DNA of 64,000 nucleotides from Carboxylicivirga sp. M1479 (GTDB taxonomy: Bacteria; Bacteroidota; Bacteroidia; Bacteroidales; Marinilabiliaceae), in contig NZ_VKDE01000006.1 in NCBI RefSeq assembly GCF_007097485.1, positions 82,647-146,646 of the forward strand, written 5' to 3'. A program made the translations under genes and the position numbers. The stretch's first letter is position 1; the number at the start of each line of letters is the position of its first letter. Positions 1-9,475 of the stretch are shown here, in pieces. The notes beneath the pieces are model-generated. The model worked only from the letters and a program-made list of their open reading frames with translations, did not search any database and was not told where the DNA came from.

Positions 1-1430
1 CGCCCGTCAACCAAAATAGAATAACCTTCAACCTGCTCTGAGAAAGCAACAGCTGCAGCCATATGACTAAAATAAGTTAAAGCCACGGCATCAACACCCA
101 ATAACTCATTTACTAAGCGAGTGAATAGAACGGTGCGATCCTCACAATCAGAGTAAGGATAGTAGAATAACTCATCGGGGAAAAACATTTTTTCTTTATT
201 GAACTGATCTCTATCCGTTTTATACTCAAAAGAATTATGTAAGTAATCAAGCAAATAGCTAACAGCCTGCGTCTCACTTTTCCCTTTCAAACGAGGTTTT
301 AAATACTCATATAAGGTTTCTTTTACCGTTGATGACATGGCAGCATTTAAATAGACCGTACTCACTGTTTGAGGATATGAGGCTAAAAATTCCATGACTG
401 TTTTATCCATATTCAGACTTAAAGCCTCTGTTTCGGATGGCAGTGTAGTAGTTCGTACCACAGCATTCTCTGCCTTATTAAAATTAAGCGCATAGGGCAA
501 ATGCAAGTCTACCTTATTGCTGGCTCCACCAAAATCCTGCTTATAAGTCATCATGCCATCAATGCCCTTTTTAGCTCCCATCAAGTAAAAGTTACTACCC
601 TCAATGTTGTAATAAGGTAATTCGTAAACCTCTTGCATAAAAGGCACCAATAAATAAACTGAACTGGCAGCATAACCAATTTTAACCTGATAACCTGCTT
701 GATTAAGCATGGCCCATTGCCACATAATTCGATTATTCTTATTCTTATACAAGAGCTTGGCAGAACGATCAACTAACTGATAAATACCCCAATCGTTAAG
801 CTTCTTATCCTCGGCATAAGCTATTAACGATTCAACATAAACCTGGTAATACACCGAGGTAAAGTCATCCCAATAATTAGCAAAAGAAGACGACTTAACA
901 GAGTTTAGGCTGAGGTCTTTCATGCGCTGATCAATTTGCAATGTGGCTGTACTACCAAAGAAATCAACACTCAATGGCACCGCGTATGATGAAGCGCTTG
1001 CTGGCACCTGGTAAATCGGTCGTATGGAATAAGCGGAAGCTTCAGATAAAACCACTTCGGGCTGTAATGCTTCGGGTATGGCAACTGGCTCAAGATTATC
1101 AACAGGCTTCACCTCTGCTCTAACAGGCTTGTATTCGGGCTGAGCAATTGGCTTGGGCACTTCAACAGATTTCACTTCAGCCTCAGTTGGCTCCACCTCG
1201 GTAAAACCTTTTTTCAGATATTTTTTAAAAGCGGTATTCATTTTCTTTAAACGAGCATCGTACTCCTCCTGCATCCGCTTCATATTAGCTGCGTACTCCT
1301 TATTCATTTTATTGAGTTGTGCAGCATATTTCTCATCCATCTTTTTAAATGGATCATCCTGATCAATTTGTCCAAAGGCCACATTTAACGCACTTAACAG
1401 CACGAGTGACAACAACACTAGTCGCTTCAT
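1..1430 (-). CDS. Secreted transglutaminase-like protein (3' end cut off by the window)
   Basis: Reads from ATG at 1430 to the window edge, so the C-terminus is missing (about 476 codons present). Residues 1-22 are a signal peptide ending AFG-Q. A Lys/Glu-rich helical stretch with repeated KMNKEYAA/KRMQEEYDA-like units follows (about 25-70), then a Pro/Val/Glu-rich linker. The last part seen contains DCEDR, then HMAAAV, then ILVDG near the edge. This spacing fits the Cys-His-Asp triad of the transglutaminase/cysteine protease fold. The substrate is unknown; such proteins in Bacteroidota are periplasmic or surface-bound. The family call rests on these motifs only. A good promoter lies just upstream. 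Confidence 0.7.
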   Translation of the reverse strand, partial: MKRLVLLSLVLLSALNVAFGQIDQDDPFKKMDEKYAAQLNKMNKEYAANMKRMQEEYDARLKKMNTAFKKYLKKGFTEVEPTEAEVKSVEVPKPIAQPEYKPVRAEVKPVDNLEPVAIPEALQPEVVLSEASAYSIRPIYQVPASASSYAVPLSVDFFGSTATLQIDQRMKDLSLNSVKSSSFANYWDDFTSVYYQVYVESLIAYAEDKKLNDWGIYQLVDRSAKLLYKNKNNRIMWQWAMLNQAGYQVKIGYAASSVYLLVPFMQEVYELPYYNIEGSNFYLMGAKKGIDGMMTYKQDFGGASNKVDLHLPYALNFNKAENAVVRTTTLPSETEALSLNMDKTVMEFLASYPQTVSTVYLNAAMSSTVKETLYEYLKPRLKGKSETQAVSYLLDYLHNSFEYKTDRDQFNKEKMFFPDELFYYPYSDCEDRTVLFTRLVNELLGVDAVALTYFSHMAAAVAFSEQVEGYSILVDG

Positions 1431-1860
1431 AATTATGTTATTTAGGTTAGTGACTACCCTATTTGAGTAACACAAAGGTAGGCTAAACAAAAAGTGTTCC
1501 AATAATTTTTTTTGTTTCCCGCTGATTGACCTGATAAATGCGGATTTTTATTCACTTGGCTAAGGGCGCACTGATTAAGCAGTTTACCTGCAATACGCAT
1601 TAACTATTTTATCAAGCACATTTTCAATTCATCAAATTACCATTTTTTCAATTCTCCAGTTCATCGATTTATCAAACAATTCAACCAAATCTATGTTTCA
1701 TACGTTTTTTTTCTAGATTCATTCAATCGAACTTGGCACTATAAAATAAAACACCAACATTTGCGTCGACTAAAATTCAACAACAGCTTAACTATCAGCT
1801 ATAGTATTGAATCTTATGTCTTTTATCTTGTATCTATAAAAACAAATTATACCCACTGTT
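1431..1860. other. Divergent intergenic region
   Basis: About 430 AT-rich bases between two divergent transcription units. Apart from the minus-strand promoter listed separately I see no gene. No clear TAnnTTTG box precedes the efflux operon at 1861. Confidence 0.6.
1473..1502 (-). promoter_or_regulatory. Bacteroidota sigma-70 promoter of the transglutaminase-like gene
   Basis: On the minus strand, TTG at 1502-1500 is followed after 19 bases by TACCTTTG at 1480-1473. This matches the Bacteroidota -33 (TTG) and -7 (TAnnTTTG) consensus. The start codon lies about 43 bases downstream. Confidence 0.7.
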
Positions 1861-2973
1861 ATGAATAAAAAAGGAGTTTCACTGGCAATTGCGGTTGTTA
1901 TTGTGATTTTTGCCGTTGTATTTTCCAAAATCATCTCGGCTTCAAAAAATGAAGCTGCAAAAGAACTTCCTGCTAAAAAAGGTGTTTTGGTTAATGTTAT
2001 TTACCCTGAGTTAGAAACAATTGAGCACCACTACAAAGGCACGGGCAAACTAAGAGCCATTGATCGTTTTGAAATATTCTCACAAGTAGACGGTCAGCTA
2101 TTACCATCGGCCAGAAGCTTTAAAGAGGGTAAGAGTTATAAAAAAGGCGAAGTAATGCTTGAAATTGACCAACAGGAATTTTACATGACGCTACTTTCTC
2201 AAAAAAGTGACTTCATTACCTTAATCACTTCCATATTACCCGACTTAAAATCTGATTACCCCGATTCTTATCCTGTTTGGAGGCAATATGTATCATCCAT
2301 TGATGTTAATAAGAAGCTACCTGCCATACCTGAAGCTAAGAGCGACCAGGAGAAATTCTATTTGTCGGGCAAAGGAATTTTAAGCAAATACTACTCGGTA
2401 AAATCAGGAGAAGAAAAAATAATAAAGTACACCATTCGAGCACCATTCTCGGGTGTTGTAACCTCTGTAAGCGCCGAAGCTGGAACAGCTGTTCGTCCAG
2501 GCTCTGCAATGGGCACCATGATTAGCACTTCGGGCTATGATTTAGAGATTACCATTCCAATGGCTAACATGGATCAAATAAAGGTAGGTACGGAGGCAAA
2601 GCTGAGCTCTTCTGAAATTAGTGGTTTATGGACTGGAAAAGTAGTGCGCATAAGTGGAGATATTGATGAGCAATCGCAAAGTGTAAAAGTGTTTATTCGC
2701 ACTAAAGGGCCTGAACTTAAAGAAGGTATGTATCTAAATGCTGAAATAGTGCAGCAACCTTTGCAAAATGCCATGCGCATACCGCGTAAAATGATCGACA
2801 ATAACAATCATCTGTATACCATATCTGACAATGCACTTAAGCTACAACAGGTCCAGGTAATCACTAAGCAAGGTGACTACGCTATTATCAAAGGCCTTGA
2901 AGAGGGAACACCAATTCTTTCCACAGTTATTAAAAGTGCTTATGATGGCATGGCTGTAAGGGTTAATGAGTAA
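1861..2973 (+). CDS. RND efflux membrane fusion protein (HlyD/AcrA family)
   Basis: This 370-residue protein is the periplasmic adaptor that links an inner-membrane RND pump to an outer-membrane channel. A single N-terminal membrane segment (about residues 5-26) anchors it. A split lipoyl-like half follows (YKGTGKLRAIDRFEIFSQV and, later, YTIRAPFSGVVTSVSAEAG), enclosing an unusually short hairpin region. The C-terminal half has the beta-barrel and membrane-proximal domains. It is the first gene of an operon with the RND pump and TolC-like channel. The substrate cannot be read from the sequence. Confidence 0.92.
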   Translation: MNKKGVSLAIAVVIVIFAVVFSKIISASKNEAAKELPAKKGVLVNVIYPELETIEHHYKGTGKLRAIDRFEIFSQVDGQLLPSARSFKEGKSYKKGEVMLEIDQQEFYMTLLSQKSDFITLITSILPDLKSDYPDSYPVWRQYVSSIDVNKKLPAIPEAKSDQEKFYLSGKGILSKYYSVKSGEEKIIKYTIRAPFSGVVTSVSAEAGTAVRPGSAMGTMISTSGYDLEITIPMANMDQIKVGTEAKLSSSEISGLWTGKVVRISGDIDEQSQSVKVFIRTKGPELKEGMYLNAEIVQQPLQNAMRIPRKMIDNNNHLYTISDNALKLQQVQVITKQGDYAIIKGLEEGTPILSTVIKSAYDGMAVRVNE

Positions 2974-3082
2974 TAATTATTAATGGTCAATGAATAATTG
3001 TTAATTAACTGTTCCCGTTCGGGGTATATCGTTTCGGGTTTCGACCACTGACTAATCACTACTGACAAATAAACTATCAAAA

Positions 3083-6000
3083 ATGAAAAACCTCATAGCC
3101 TATTTTATGAAATTTCCAGTGGCTGTTAACCTTATATTGGTTATGACGCTTCTGTTTGGTTTCCTATCCTTAACAGGCATTCAAAAGAACTTCTTTCCCA
3201 ATACCCCGCAACGTTTTATTTATGTTGACATCGTTTATCCGGGTGCTTCGCCTGAAGAAGTGGAAGAAGGAGCTATTCTTAAAATAGAAGAAAACGTTAA
3301 AGGCCTCGAAGGGATGGAACGCATCACTTCCGTATCGCGCGAAAACTCTGGTACTGTAACCATTGAAATGGTAAAAGGCACTGATATGGATGAGGCTTTA
3401 ATTAAAGTCAAAAACGAAGTAGACCGCATCGCATCATTCCCTATTGCCATCGAATCGGTGGTAACCTATAAACATGATGATGTTAATTTCTCCATCAACT
3501 TTGTAATTACGCCCAATGAAAACACTAACATATCACTCAAATCACTGAAGGAAACTGCTCGCAACATGGAGCACGACCTCTTGCGAAAAGATGGTATATC
3601 GAAAGTTAGTATCGGAGGCTATCCCAATGAGGAAATTGCCATATTACTGAAAGAAGATGCTCTGGAATCCTATAGCATTACCTTTAGTGAAGTAGCTCGT
3701 GCTGTTGCCTCTACCAACTTAATAATGACAGGTGGAAGCATTAAAGATGGTGAAGAAGAATTGTTTATTCGGGTACGAAACCGCGAGTATCAAAGCGAGG
3801 GTTTGGAAGACATTGTGATTCGTAATACACCCAACGGGGGAATCATTCGCCTTAAAGATGTAGCCACCATACAAGACCAATGGGCAGATGCCCCATCGGA
3901 GGTACTTTTCAATGGCAAGCAAGGTGTAGTGCTTACTATTCAGAATACTTTCTCGGAAGATATTATGACTGCCACAGATGCGGTAAAAGAGTACATTGGC
4001 GAATTTAACGAGAGTCAGGATCAGCTGACAGCAACAGTCATTCGCGACCAGAGCGACCTTTTGAATCAACGTATTGAATTGCTTGGTAAAAACGGCATCA
4101 TCGGTATTGTGCTTGTCCTCTTGTTTTTATCCTTGTTTCTTAATCCGCGTATTGCTTTTTGGGTGGCATTGGGTATCCCATTTTCCATGTTGGGCATGTT
4201 CATCCTAATCCCAGGGACTCCGGTTACCATCAATATGTTATCCTTGTTTGGATTAATACTCGTACTGGGTATATTGGTAGATGATGCCATAATAGTGGCC
4301 GAAAACATTTACCGACATTGGCAGATGGGGAAAAAACCGATTAAAGCAGCCGTTGACGGTACCTTGGAAGTAACGCCTGCTGTACTGTCTGGTGTACTTA
4401 CCACCATGATGGCATTCTCGGCTTTTATCTTCCTCGATGGCCGCATGGGCGATATGTTTAAAGAAATATCCATTGTGGTTATTGCCATTTTGTTCGTCTC
4501 ACTTATTGAGGGACTCATTTTGTTGCCTGCCCACGTAGCTCACTCCAAAGCTCTTAAACCCGATTACAAAAGTAAATGGGTGCAATACATGGGTTGGGCC
4601 GAAAGCGGATTGCTTAAGTTGAGAGACATTACCTATATGCCAATGGTTAAATTGGCAGTAAAATACAAAACCATCACTTTAGCTGCGTTTATAGCAATGT
4701 TTATCATGGCTATTGGTATGGTGCAGGCACGATGGGTTAATGTTACTTTTTTTCCACAGGTCGATGGCGATCATATATCCATTAGTTTAGCGATGCCTTC
4801 AGGTACCGACGAATCGGTCACCCAAAAGGAAATTGACAAAATTACAGAAGCTATTTGGGAGGTAAACGAAGAGATGAAGCCGCTACAACCTAATAGTGCC
4901 GGCATCGTCAAACAAACATTCCAACAATTTTCCGGCAGTGGCAGTAAGGCCTCTGTTCAAATAACCTTGTTAGATGGCGAGTTAAGAGCATCAACAACAG
5001 ATGATGTAACAATACGCATTAGAGAGAAAGTGGGAGACATTGCAGGTGCCGAAGCCTTGTTATTCGAGGGATTTAATCCCTTTGGTAAAGCATTAGTTAT
5101 TTCACTGGTGGGTAACGACAATGAAACCTTGAGAAAAGCGAAAGAAGAATTTAAGCATGCTCTCAACAACATGCCAGAGGTAACTGATGTGTCAGATAAC
5201 ACCCCAATAGGTAATCGTGAGGTTGAGCTCACTTTAAAAGAGAAAGCACATCACCTGGGCATCTCACTTCAGGATGTAATTGGACAAGTACGTGAAGCTT
5301 TTTGGGGCAATGAGGCTCAACGATTACAACGAGGACAAGACGAAGTGAAAGTATGGGTAAAATATAGCGAAGACAACCGTAAATCAATCGGTCAGCTGGA
5401 AGATATGAAGATTCGCCTTGGCAACGGAGTGGCCTATCCCCTATCCGAACTGGTAACCATGAAAACAGTTAATGGTTATTCAAGTATTCAGCACCTCGAC
5501 TTTGATCGTGAAGTACAAATTGAAGCCAACCAAAGCGACCCAACGGCTTCCTTACCCGATATTATCAAGAAAATTGAAAACGAAGTACTAGCACCTATAT
5601 ACGCCAAGTACCCAGGGGTAAAAGCGAACTACGACGGTCAAAAGCGCGAAAGTAAAAAAGTAGGCGATTCAATGGCCAAGGTAATGCCTATCATTCTTTT
5701 ACTCATGTTTTGCGTGGTTATCCTTACGCTTCGTTCGGTAACACAATCGATTCTGGTTTACCTGATGATTCCATTAAGTTTAGTCGGTGTAATATTGGGT
5801 CACTGGATTCACGGTATGTCTTTAAGTCTGATGTCGGGAATGGGTGTTATTGCCTTAATTGGTGTGATGATTAATGATTCCTTGGTACTAATTAATGCTC
5901 TCAATATCAATTTAAAAGATGGAATGACATATGAAAAGGCACTTTTAGAAGCGGCCCTATCGCGTTTCCGCCCCATCATTCTTACAACCTTAACCACTAT

Positions 6001-6250
6001 TGCCGGTATGGCTCCAATGCTGCTCGAAACAAGTATGCAAGCACGCTTTTTAATTCCAATGGCCATCTCAGTTAGTTATGGTATGGCCATGGCCACCACT
6101 ACTACGCTAATACTTTTACCAGTGATGTTGTTAATTGCCAATGGCACACGCCTAAAGTGGAAACAAGTAATACTTGGACAAGAAGTAACACGTGAAGAAA
6201 TTGAACCTGCTATTAAAGAAATTAAATACATTGAAGAATATGAAAACTAG
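3083..6250 (+). CDS. RND family efflux transporter, inner-membrane pump (AcrB/HAE-1 like)
   Basis: At 1055 residues the length is typical of HAE-type RND pumps. The expected architecture is visible: a first membrane helix near the N-terminus, a large periplasmic loop, a block of helices at about 340-510, a second periplasmic loop and a final helix block at about 860-1030. The fourth membrane helix carries GILVDDAIIVAEN, whose Asp pair is the proton relay of the family. The C-terminal block has GVMINDSLVLINA. It uses the proton gradient to expel substrates through the partner MFP and TolC proteins. The stop overlaps the next gene by 11 bases (ATGAAAACTAG), indicating translational coupling. 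A GC-richer inverted-repeat stretch lies in the 110-base gap upstream. Confidence 0.95.
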   Translation: MKNLIAYFMKFPVAVNLILVMTLLFGFLSLTGIQKNFFPNTPQRFIYVDIVYPGASPEEVEEGAILKIEENVKGLEGMERITSVSRENSGTVTIEMVKGTDMDEALIKVKNEVDRIASFPIAIESVVTYKHDDVNFSINFVITPNENTNISLKSLKETARNMEHDLLRKDGISKVSIGGYPNEEIAILLKEDALESYSITFSEVARAVASTNLIMTGGSIKDGEEELFIRVRNREYQSEGLEDIVIRNTPNGGIIRLKDVATIQDQWADAPSEVLFNGKQGVVLTIQNTFSEDIMTATDAVKEYIGEFNESQDQLTATVIRDQSDLLNQRIELLGKNGIIGIVLVLLFLSLFLNPRIAFWVALGIPFSMLGMFILIPGTPVTINMLSLFGLILVLGILVDDAIIVAENIYRHWQMGKKPIKAAVDGTLEVTPAVLSGVLTTMMAFSAFIFLDGRMGDMFKEISIVVIAILFVSLIEGLILLPAHVAHSKALKPDYKSKWVQYMGWAESGLLKLRDITYMPMVKLAVKYKTITLAAFIAMFIMAIGMVQARWVNVTFFPQVDGDHISISLAMPSGTDESVTQKEIDKITEAIWEVNEEMKPLQPNSAGIVKQTFQQFSGSGSKASVQITLLDGELRASTTDDVTIRIREKVGDIAGAEALLFEGFNPFGKALVISLVGNDNETLRKAKEEFKHALNNMPEVTDVSDNTPIGNREVELTLKEKAHHLGISLQDVIGQVREAFWGNEAQRLQRGQDEVKVWVKYSEDNRKSIGQLEDMKIRLGNGVAYPLSELVTMKTVNGYSSIQHLDFDREVQIEANQSDPTASLPDIIKKIENEVLAPIYAKYPGVKANYDGQKRESKKVGDSMAKVMPIILLLMFCVVILTLRSVTQSILVYLMIPLSLVGVILGHWIHGMSLSLMSGMGVIALIGVMINDSLVLINALNINLKDGMTYEKALLEAALSRFRPIILTTLTTIAGMAPMLLETSMQARFLIPMAISVSYGMAMATTTTLILLPVMLLIANGTRLKWKQVILGQEVTREEIEPAIKEIKYIEEYEN

Positions 6251-7565
6251 ATATACTGCCCTTGCCATTCTACTTAGCATATGCTTGACATCCTTTGCTC
6301 AGCAGGCACCCGATTCAACGGAGCAGCTGACCTTATCTAAAGCTGTTGAGATAGCATTGCTTAATAACTATGATATTAAAATTGCCAGTGCTGATCGTGA
6401 AAAGGCTAAAAACAACAACTCCATTGGCAACGCTGGATTACTACCATCGCTTAGTGTAAGCGGTGGCACCGACTACTCTAAGAGCGATACGAAAATGGAA
6501 ATTCTGGGACAGCCAGAGACCATTGAGGTTGATGATGCTAAATCGATGAGTTACAATGCTAATGCCAGGATTGATTATACACTGTTCGATGGTTTTGGCA
6601 ATATTTATACCTACAGAAAACTACAAAGTGCAGATGCTCTTCAGGAAACCATTCTGCGTCAGCAAACAGAAAACACCATGGTACAAGTGGCAGAACGTTA
6701 CTACCAGGTTTGTCGCTCACAACAGAATTTGCACTTGGCCAAGGAGTCGATGCGCATTAGTCGCGAACGCCTGCAAAAAGCACTCGATCAAAAATCCTAT
6801 GGACAGGCCAACCAACTGGATGTATTAAATGCCGAGGTGGATATGAATAATGACAGTACAACGGTATTACAAACCGAGCAAGCATTTATTCAAAGCATAA
6901 AAGATTTGAATTTAGTGTTGGGCGTTCCTATCCAAAACACATACGAGGTGGATAATTCAATTACCTATCGCGACGATTTTAAGGCTGATGAAATTATTGC
7001 TGCCGCATTATTAAATAACACACGATTGGTGGCCCAGCAGCAGCAACAGCAAATTAGTAATCTCGATATAAAGATTACCAGTGCCGACAAATACCCCACC
7101 TTATCGGCCTATGGCCAGTACGGCTACAATCGCCAGGACAATGATGCAGGCCAATTGCTTTACAACGAAAATATGGGAACAACTGCTGGTCTTGCACTTA
7201 AATTCAATGTATTTAACGGACGACAGCAGAATACGCGGGAGAAGAATGCTAAGTTAGATTACATCAGCCAGCAAGAACGCACCTACCAGGTTAAATCGGA
7301 GATTGAAAGAGATGCATCTAATGCCTATACCGATTATATTTACAAGCGTAGAATTGTTGAGCTGCAGCAAAGCAGTATGAAGCAGGCTCGCCTTAACTTT
7401 GAACAAACACAGGAGCTTTTTCAAATTGGGCGTGTCACATCCATCGAGTTCAGAGCTGCACAGCAAAATCTTTTAAACGTGGCGGCTCAGTTTAACGATG
7501 CTCAATACAAAGCCAAAGTGGCAGAATTTTATCTATTGCAATTAAGCGGACAACTTATTCAGTAA
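6240..7565 (+). CDS. TolC-family outer membrane efflux channel
   Basis: Outer-membrane exit duct of the tripartite pump. I chose ATG at 6240 because it gives a clean signal peptide (MKTRYTALAILLSICLTSFAQ) and the usual 11-base overlap with the pump gene; longer frames upstream lie inside the pump coding region. The mature protein has the duplicated OEP helical pattern, starting LTLSKAVEIALLNNYDIKIA, with long Gln- and Ala-rich heptad-like helices and a second copy after residue about 230. The length, 441 residues, is normal for the family. Confidence 0.93.
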   Translation: MKTRYTALAILLSICLTSFAQQAPDSTEQLTLSKAVEIALLNNYDIKIASADREKAKNNNSIGNAGLLPSLSVSGGTDYSKSDTKMEILGQPETIEVDDAKSMSYNANARIDYTLFDGFGNIYTYRKLQSADALQETILRQQTENTMVQVAERYYQVCRSQQNLHLAKESMRISRERLQKALDQKSYGQANQLDVLNAEVDMNNDSTTVLQTEQAFIQSIKDLNLVLGVPIQNTYEVDNSITYRDDFKADEIIAAALLNNTRLVAQQQQQQISNLDIKITSADKYPTLSAYGQYGYNRQDNDAGQLLYNENMGTTAGLALKFNVFNGRQQNTREKNAKLDYISQQERTYQVKSEIERDASNAYTDYIYKRRIVELQQSSMKQARLNFEQTQELFQIGRVTSIEFRAAQQNLLNVAAQFNDAQYKAKVAEFYLLQLSGQLIQ

Positions 7566-7570
7566 GCATT

Positions 7571-8626
7571 ATGGATGCTCTATTTATTAGAAACAATAAG
7601 CTTAAACTACTTCTTACACCCTTTATTCTCATTGGAATTATTGTAATTTCAATGGCCTTAACAGTGATATTCCAATATCGTACCATTACCGATATTAGCA
7701 ATATGCCACTTGAAAGGATGATAATTGGATTTATAGAATCCCTCTTACTGGTTTTCTTTTATAATTATGCCATTCGTAAACTCAATGTTAAGTACCCTTG
7801 GAAACGTAACTGGCTAATACGGTCCTTATTGGACTTTGCCTTAGCCATTTTCATTCCCGTACTTATCATTAGCATTATGAATCTGGGACTTAGTAAAGGG
7901 TGGATACCAAATCATCATAAAGATGAAGAGTTCAAAGTATTCATCTTTATTATGCCGCTAATGATTAGTGCACTTCTACTGGTAGTGGTTGAAATGATTA
8001 TTGCCAGTGAAGAACGCACCCAGCTGGAAGTAAAGCTGGCGCACATAGAAAAAGAGCAAATCAACTCCAAGTACACCGCTCTCAAAGAGCAGCTTGACCA
8101 CCATTTTCTTTTCAATAACCTAAGCGTATTATCATCGCTTATTTATGAAAGTACCGAAAAAGCTGATCGCTTCATTCAGGATTTTGCAGCCATTTACCGC
8201 TACGTTTTATCGATAAACAAGCAAGACTTAGTAACAGTGGAAGAAGAACTGGAGTTTATTAAAACCTATTTGAATCTTTACAAATTCAGATTTGAGGATG
8301 GTTTTGAATATACTGTTGAACTGGATGATGAATCGAAACAATACCTTTTGCCACCCTTATCCTTACAGGTATTAGTCGAGAATGTATTCAAACACAACAT
8401 CGTATCGAGCAACAAACCACTTCGACTCTCTATTAAGGCGGTTGATAACACTTTAACCATTACCAATAACATTCAACATAAACACGACAGGCAAGCATCT
8501 ACCAATACAGGACAGGCTAACTTGCTTGAAAAATATAAGTTACTCAACAGTGATATTCCTGTTTTTAAGGTTGAAAATGATCAATATATTTCGCAAATTC
8601 CAATGATAAAGCCAGCTCATGATTAA
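7571..8626 (+). CDS. LytS/YehU-type sensor histidine kinase
   Basis: A 351-residue membrane histidine kinase. Four hydrophobic helices (about 12-34, 50-68, 84-105 and 121-145) form the sensor. A short coiled coil leads to the His-kinase box QLDHHFLFNN with the phospho-acceptor at His178; most members have PHFLFN here, so the Pro is replaced by His. The ATPase part has the N-box (LVENVFKHN) and a short C-terminal region. It overlaps the response-regulator gene by 8 bases and follows the efflux genes by 5 bases, so it is co-transcribed with the pump. It probably controls the pump or monitors the stress the pump relieves. Confidence 0.9.
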   Translation: MDALFIRNNKLKLLLTPFILIGIIVISMALTVIFQYRTITDISNMPLERMIIGFIESLLLVFFYNYAIRKLNVKYPWKRNWLIRSLLDFALAIFIPVLIISIMNLGLSKGWIPNHHKDEEFKVFIFIMPLMISALLLVVVEMIIASEERTQLEVKLAHIEKEQINSKYTALKEQLDHHFLFNNLSVLSSLIYESTEKADRFIQDFAAIYRYVLSINKQDLVTVEEELEFIKTYLNLYKFRFEDGFEYTVELDDESKQYLLPPLSLQVLVENVFKHNIVSSNKPLRLSIKAVDNTLTITNNIQHKHDRQASTNTGQANLLEKYKLLNSDIPVFKVENDQYISQIPMIKPAHD

Positions 8627-9386
8627 GGTATTAATTGCAGAAGACGAAAAGCCTTCAGCCCGAAAGCTGAAAGCCATGCTTGAAACAGTTGCTCCTGATT
8701 TCCAAATAATAGACATCTGCGAGTCAGTTGAAGAGTTAATTCTATTCCTCAATCAAAACACAGTTGACCTTATCTTCTTAGACATTCATTTGGCCGATGG
8801 AAATAGCTTTGAAATATTTAAAAACACCCAAGTTCAAACACCGATTATTTTCACCACTGCCTACGATCAATATGCTATTCAAGCTTTTGAACACAATAGT
8901 ATTGGATATCTATTAAAACCAATTGCAGCCGATAAACTTTCGCAAGCCATCCAAAAATTCAGAAGTAATTATCACGAAGACACACCTCCAACAATAGACT
9001 ACGCACAATTGAGCAAAGCCATTGCGCTGCAGCAAAGCGAAACATCCTTTCGCGAGCGTTTTATGGTCTATTATCGTGGTATAATAAAAACCGTTAACAC
9101 CAACGAAATAGCCTATATTTATGCCGAAAACAGAGGCGTATTTATCTGTACGCATAAGGGGCGTATTTACGATATTAATCAAACCCTGGAGCAACTCAAC
9201 GAAGAACTAAATCCACGCGTTTTTTTCAGAGCCAACCGCAAATTTATTGTGTCGATAAACGCTATTGTTGAGGCACACCTTTATTCAAAAAGCAAACTCA
9301 AATTAGAACTCAAGCCACCAGTTGATAACGACGTTATTATTTCCAGCGAAAGAGCTTCTAAATTTAAACAATGGCTCTCGAAATAG
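8619..9386 (+). CDS. LytTR-family response regulator
   Basis: A 255-residue regulator. The receiver domain (about 1-120) has the acidic pair Glu8/Asp9, the phospho-acceptor Asp55 in IFLDIHLADG, and a conserved Thr and Lys (FTTAYDQYA, LLKPI). The C-terminal half (about 150-250) is a LytTR DNA-binding domain, with YIYAENRGVFI and FFRANRKFIVSINAI. The gene overlaps the kinase gene by 8 bases and closes the five-gene efflux operon. LytTR proteins bind pairs of short direct repeats; I did not find a convincing site upstream of 1861. Confidence 0.93.
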   Translation: MIKVLIAEDEKPSARKLKAMLETVAPDFQIIDICESVEELILFLNQNTVDLIFLDIHLADGNSFEIFKNTQVQTPIIFTTAYDQYAIQAFEHNSIGYLLKPIAADKLSQAIQKFRSNYHEDTPPTIDYAQLSKAIALQQSETSFRERFMVYYRGIIKTVNTNEIAYIYAENRGVFICTHKGRIYDINQTLEQLNEELNPRVFFRANRKFIVSINAIVEAHLYSKSKLKLELKPPVDNDVIISSERASKFKQWLSK

Positions 9387-9475
9387 GCAAACATTTAAGG
9401 CTTGGTATTGTTACATAAACAAAGGCTAACGCAGATAGCTTCTACTTTAATTTCAACAATAAACAAGCAACATAA

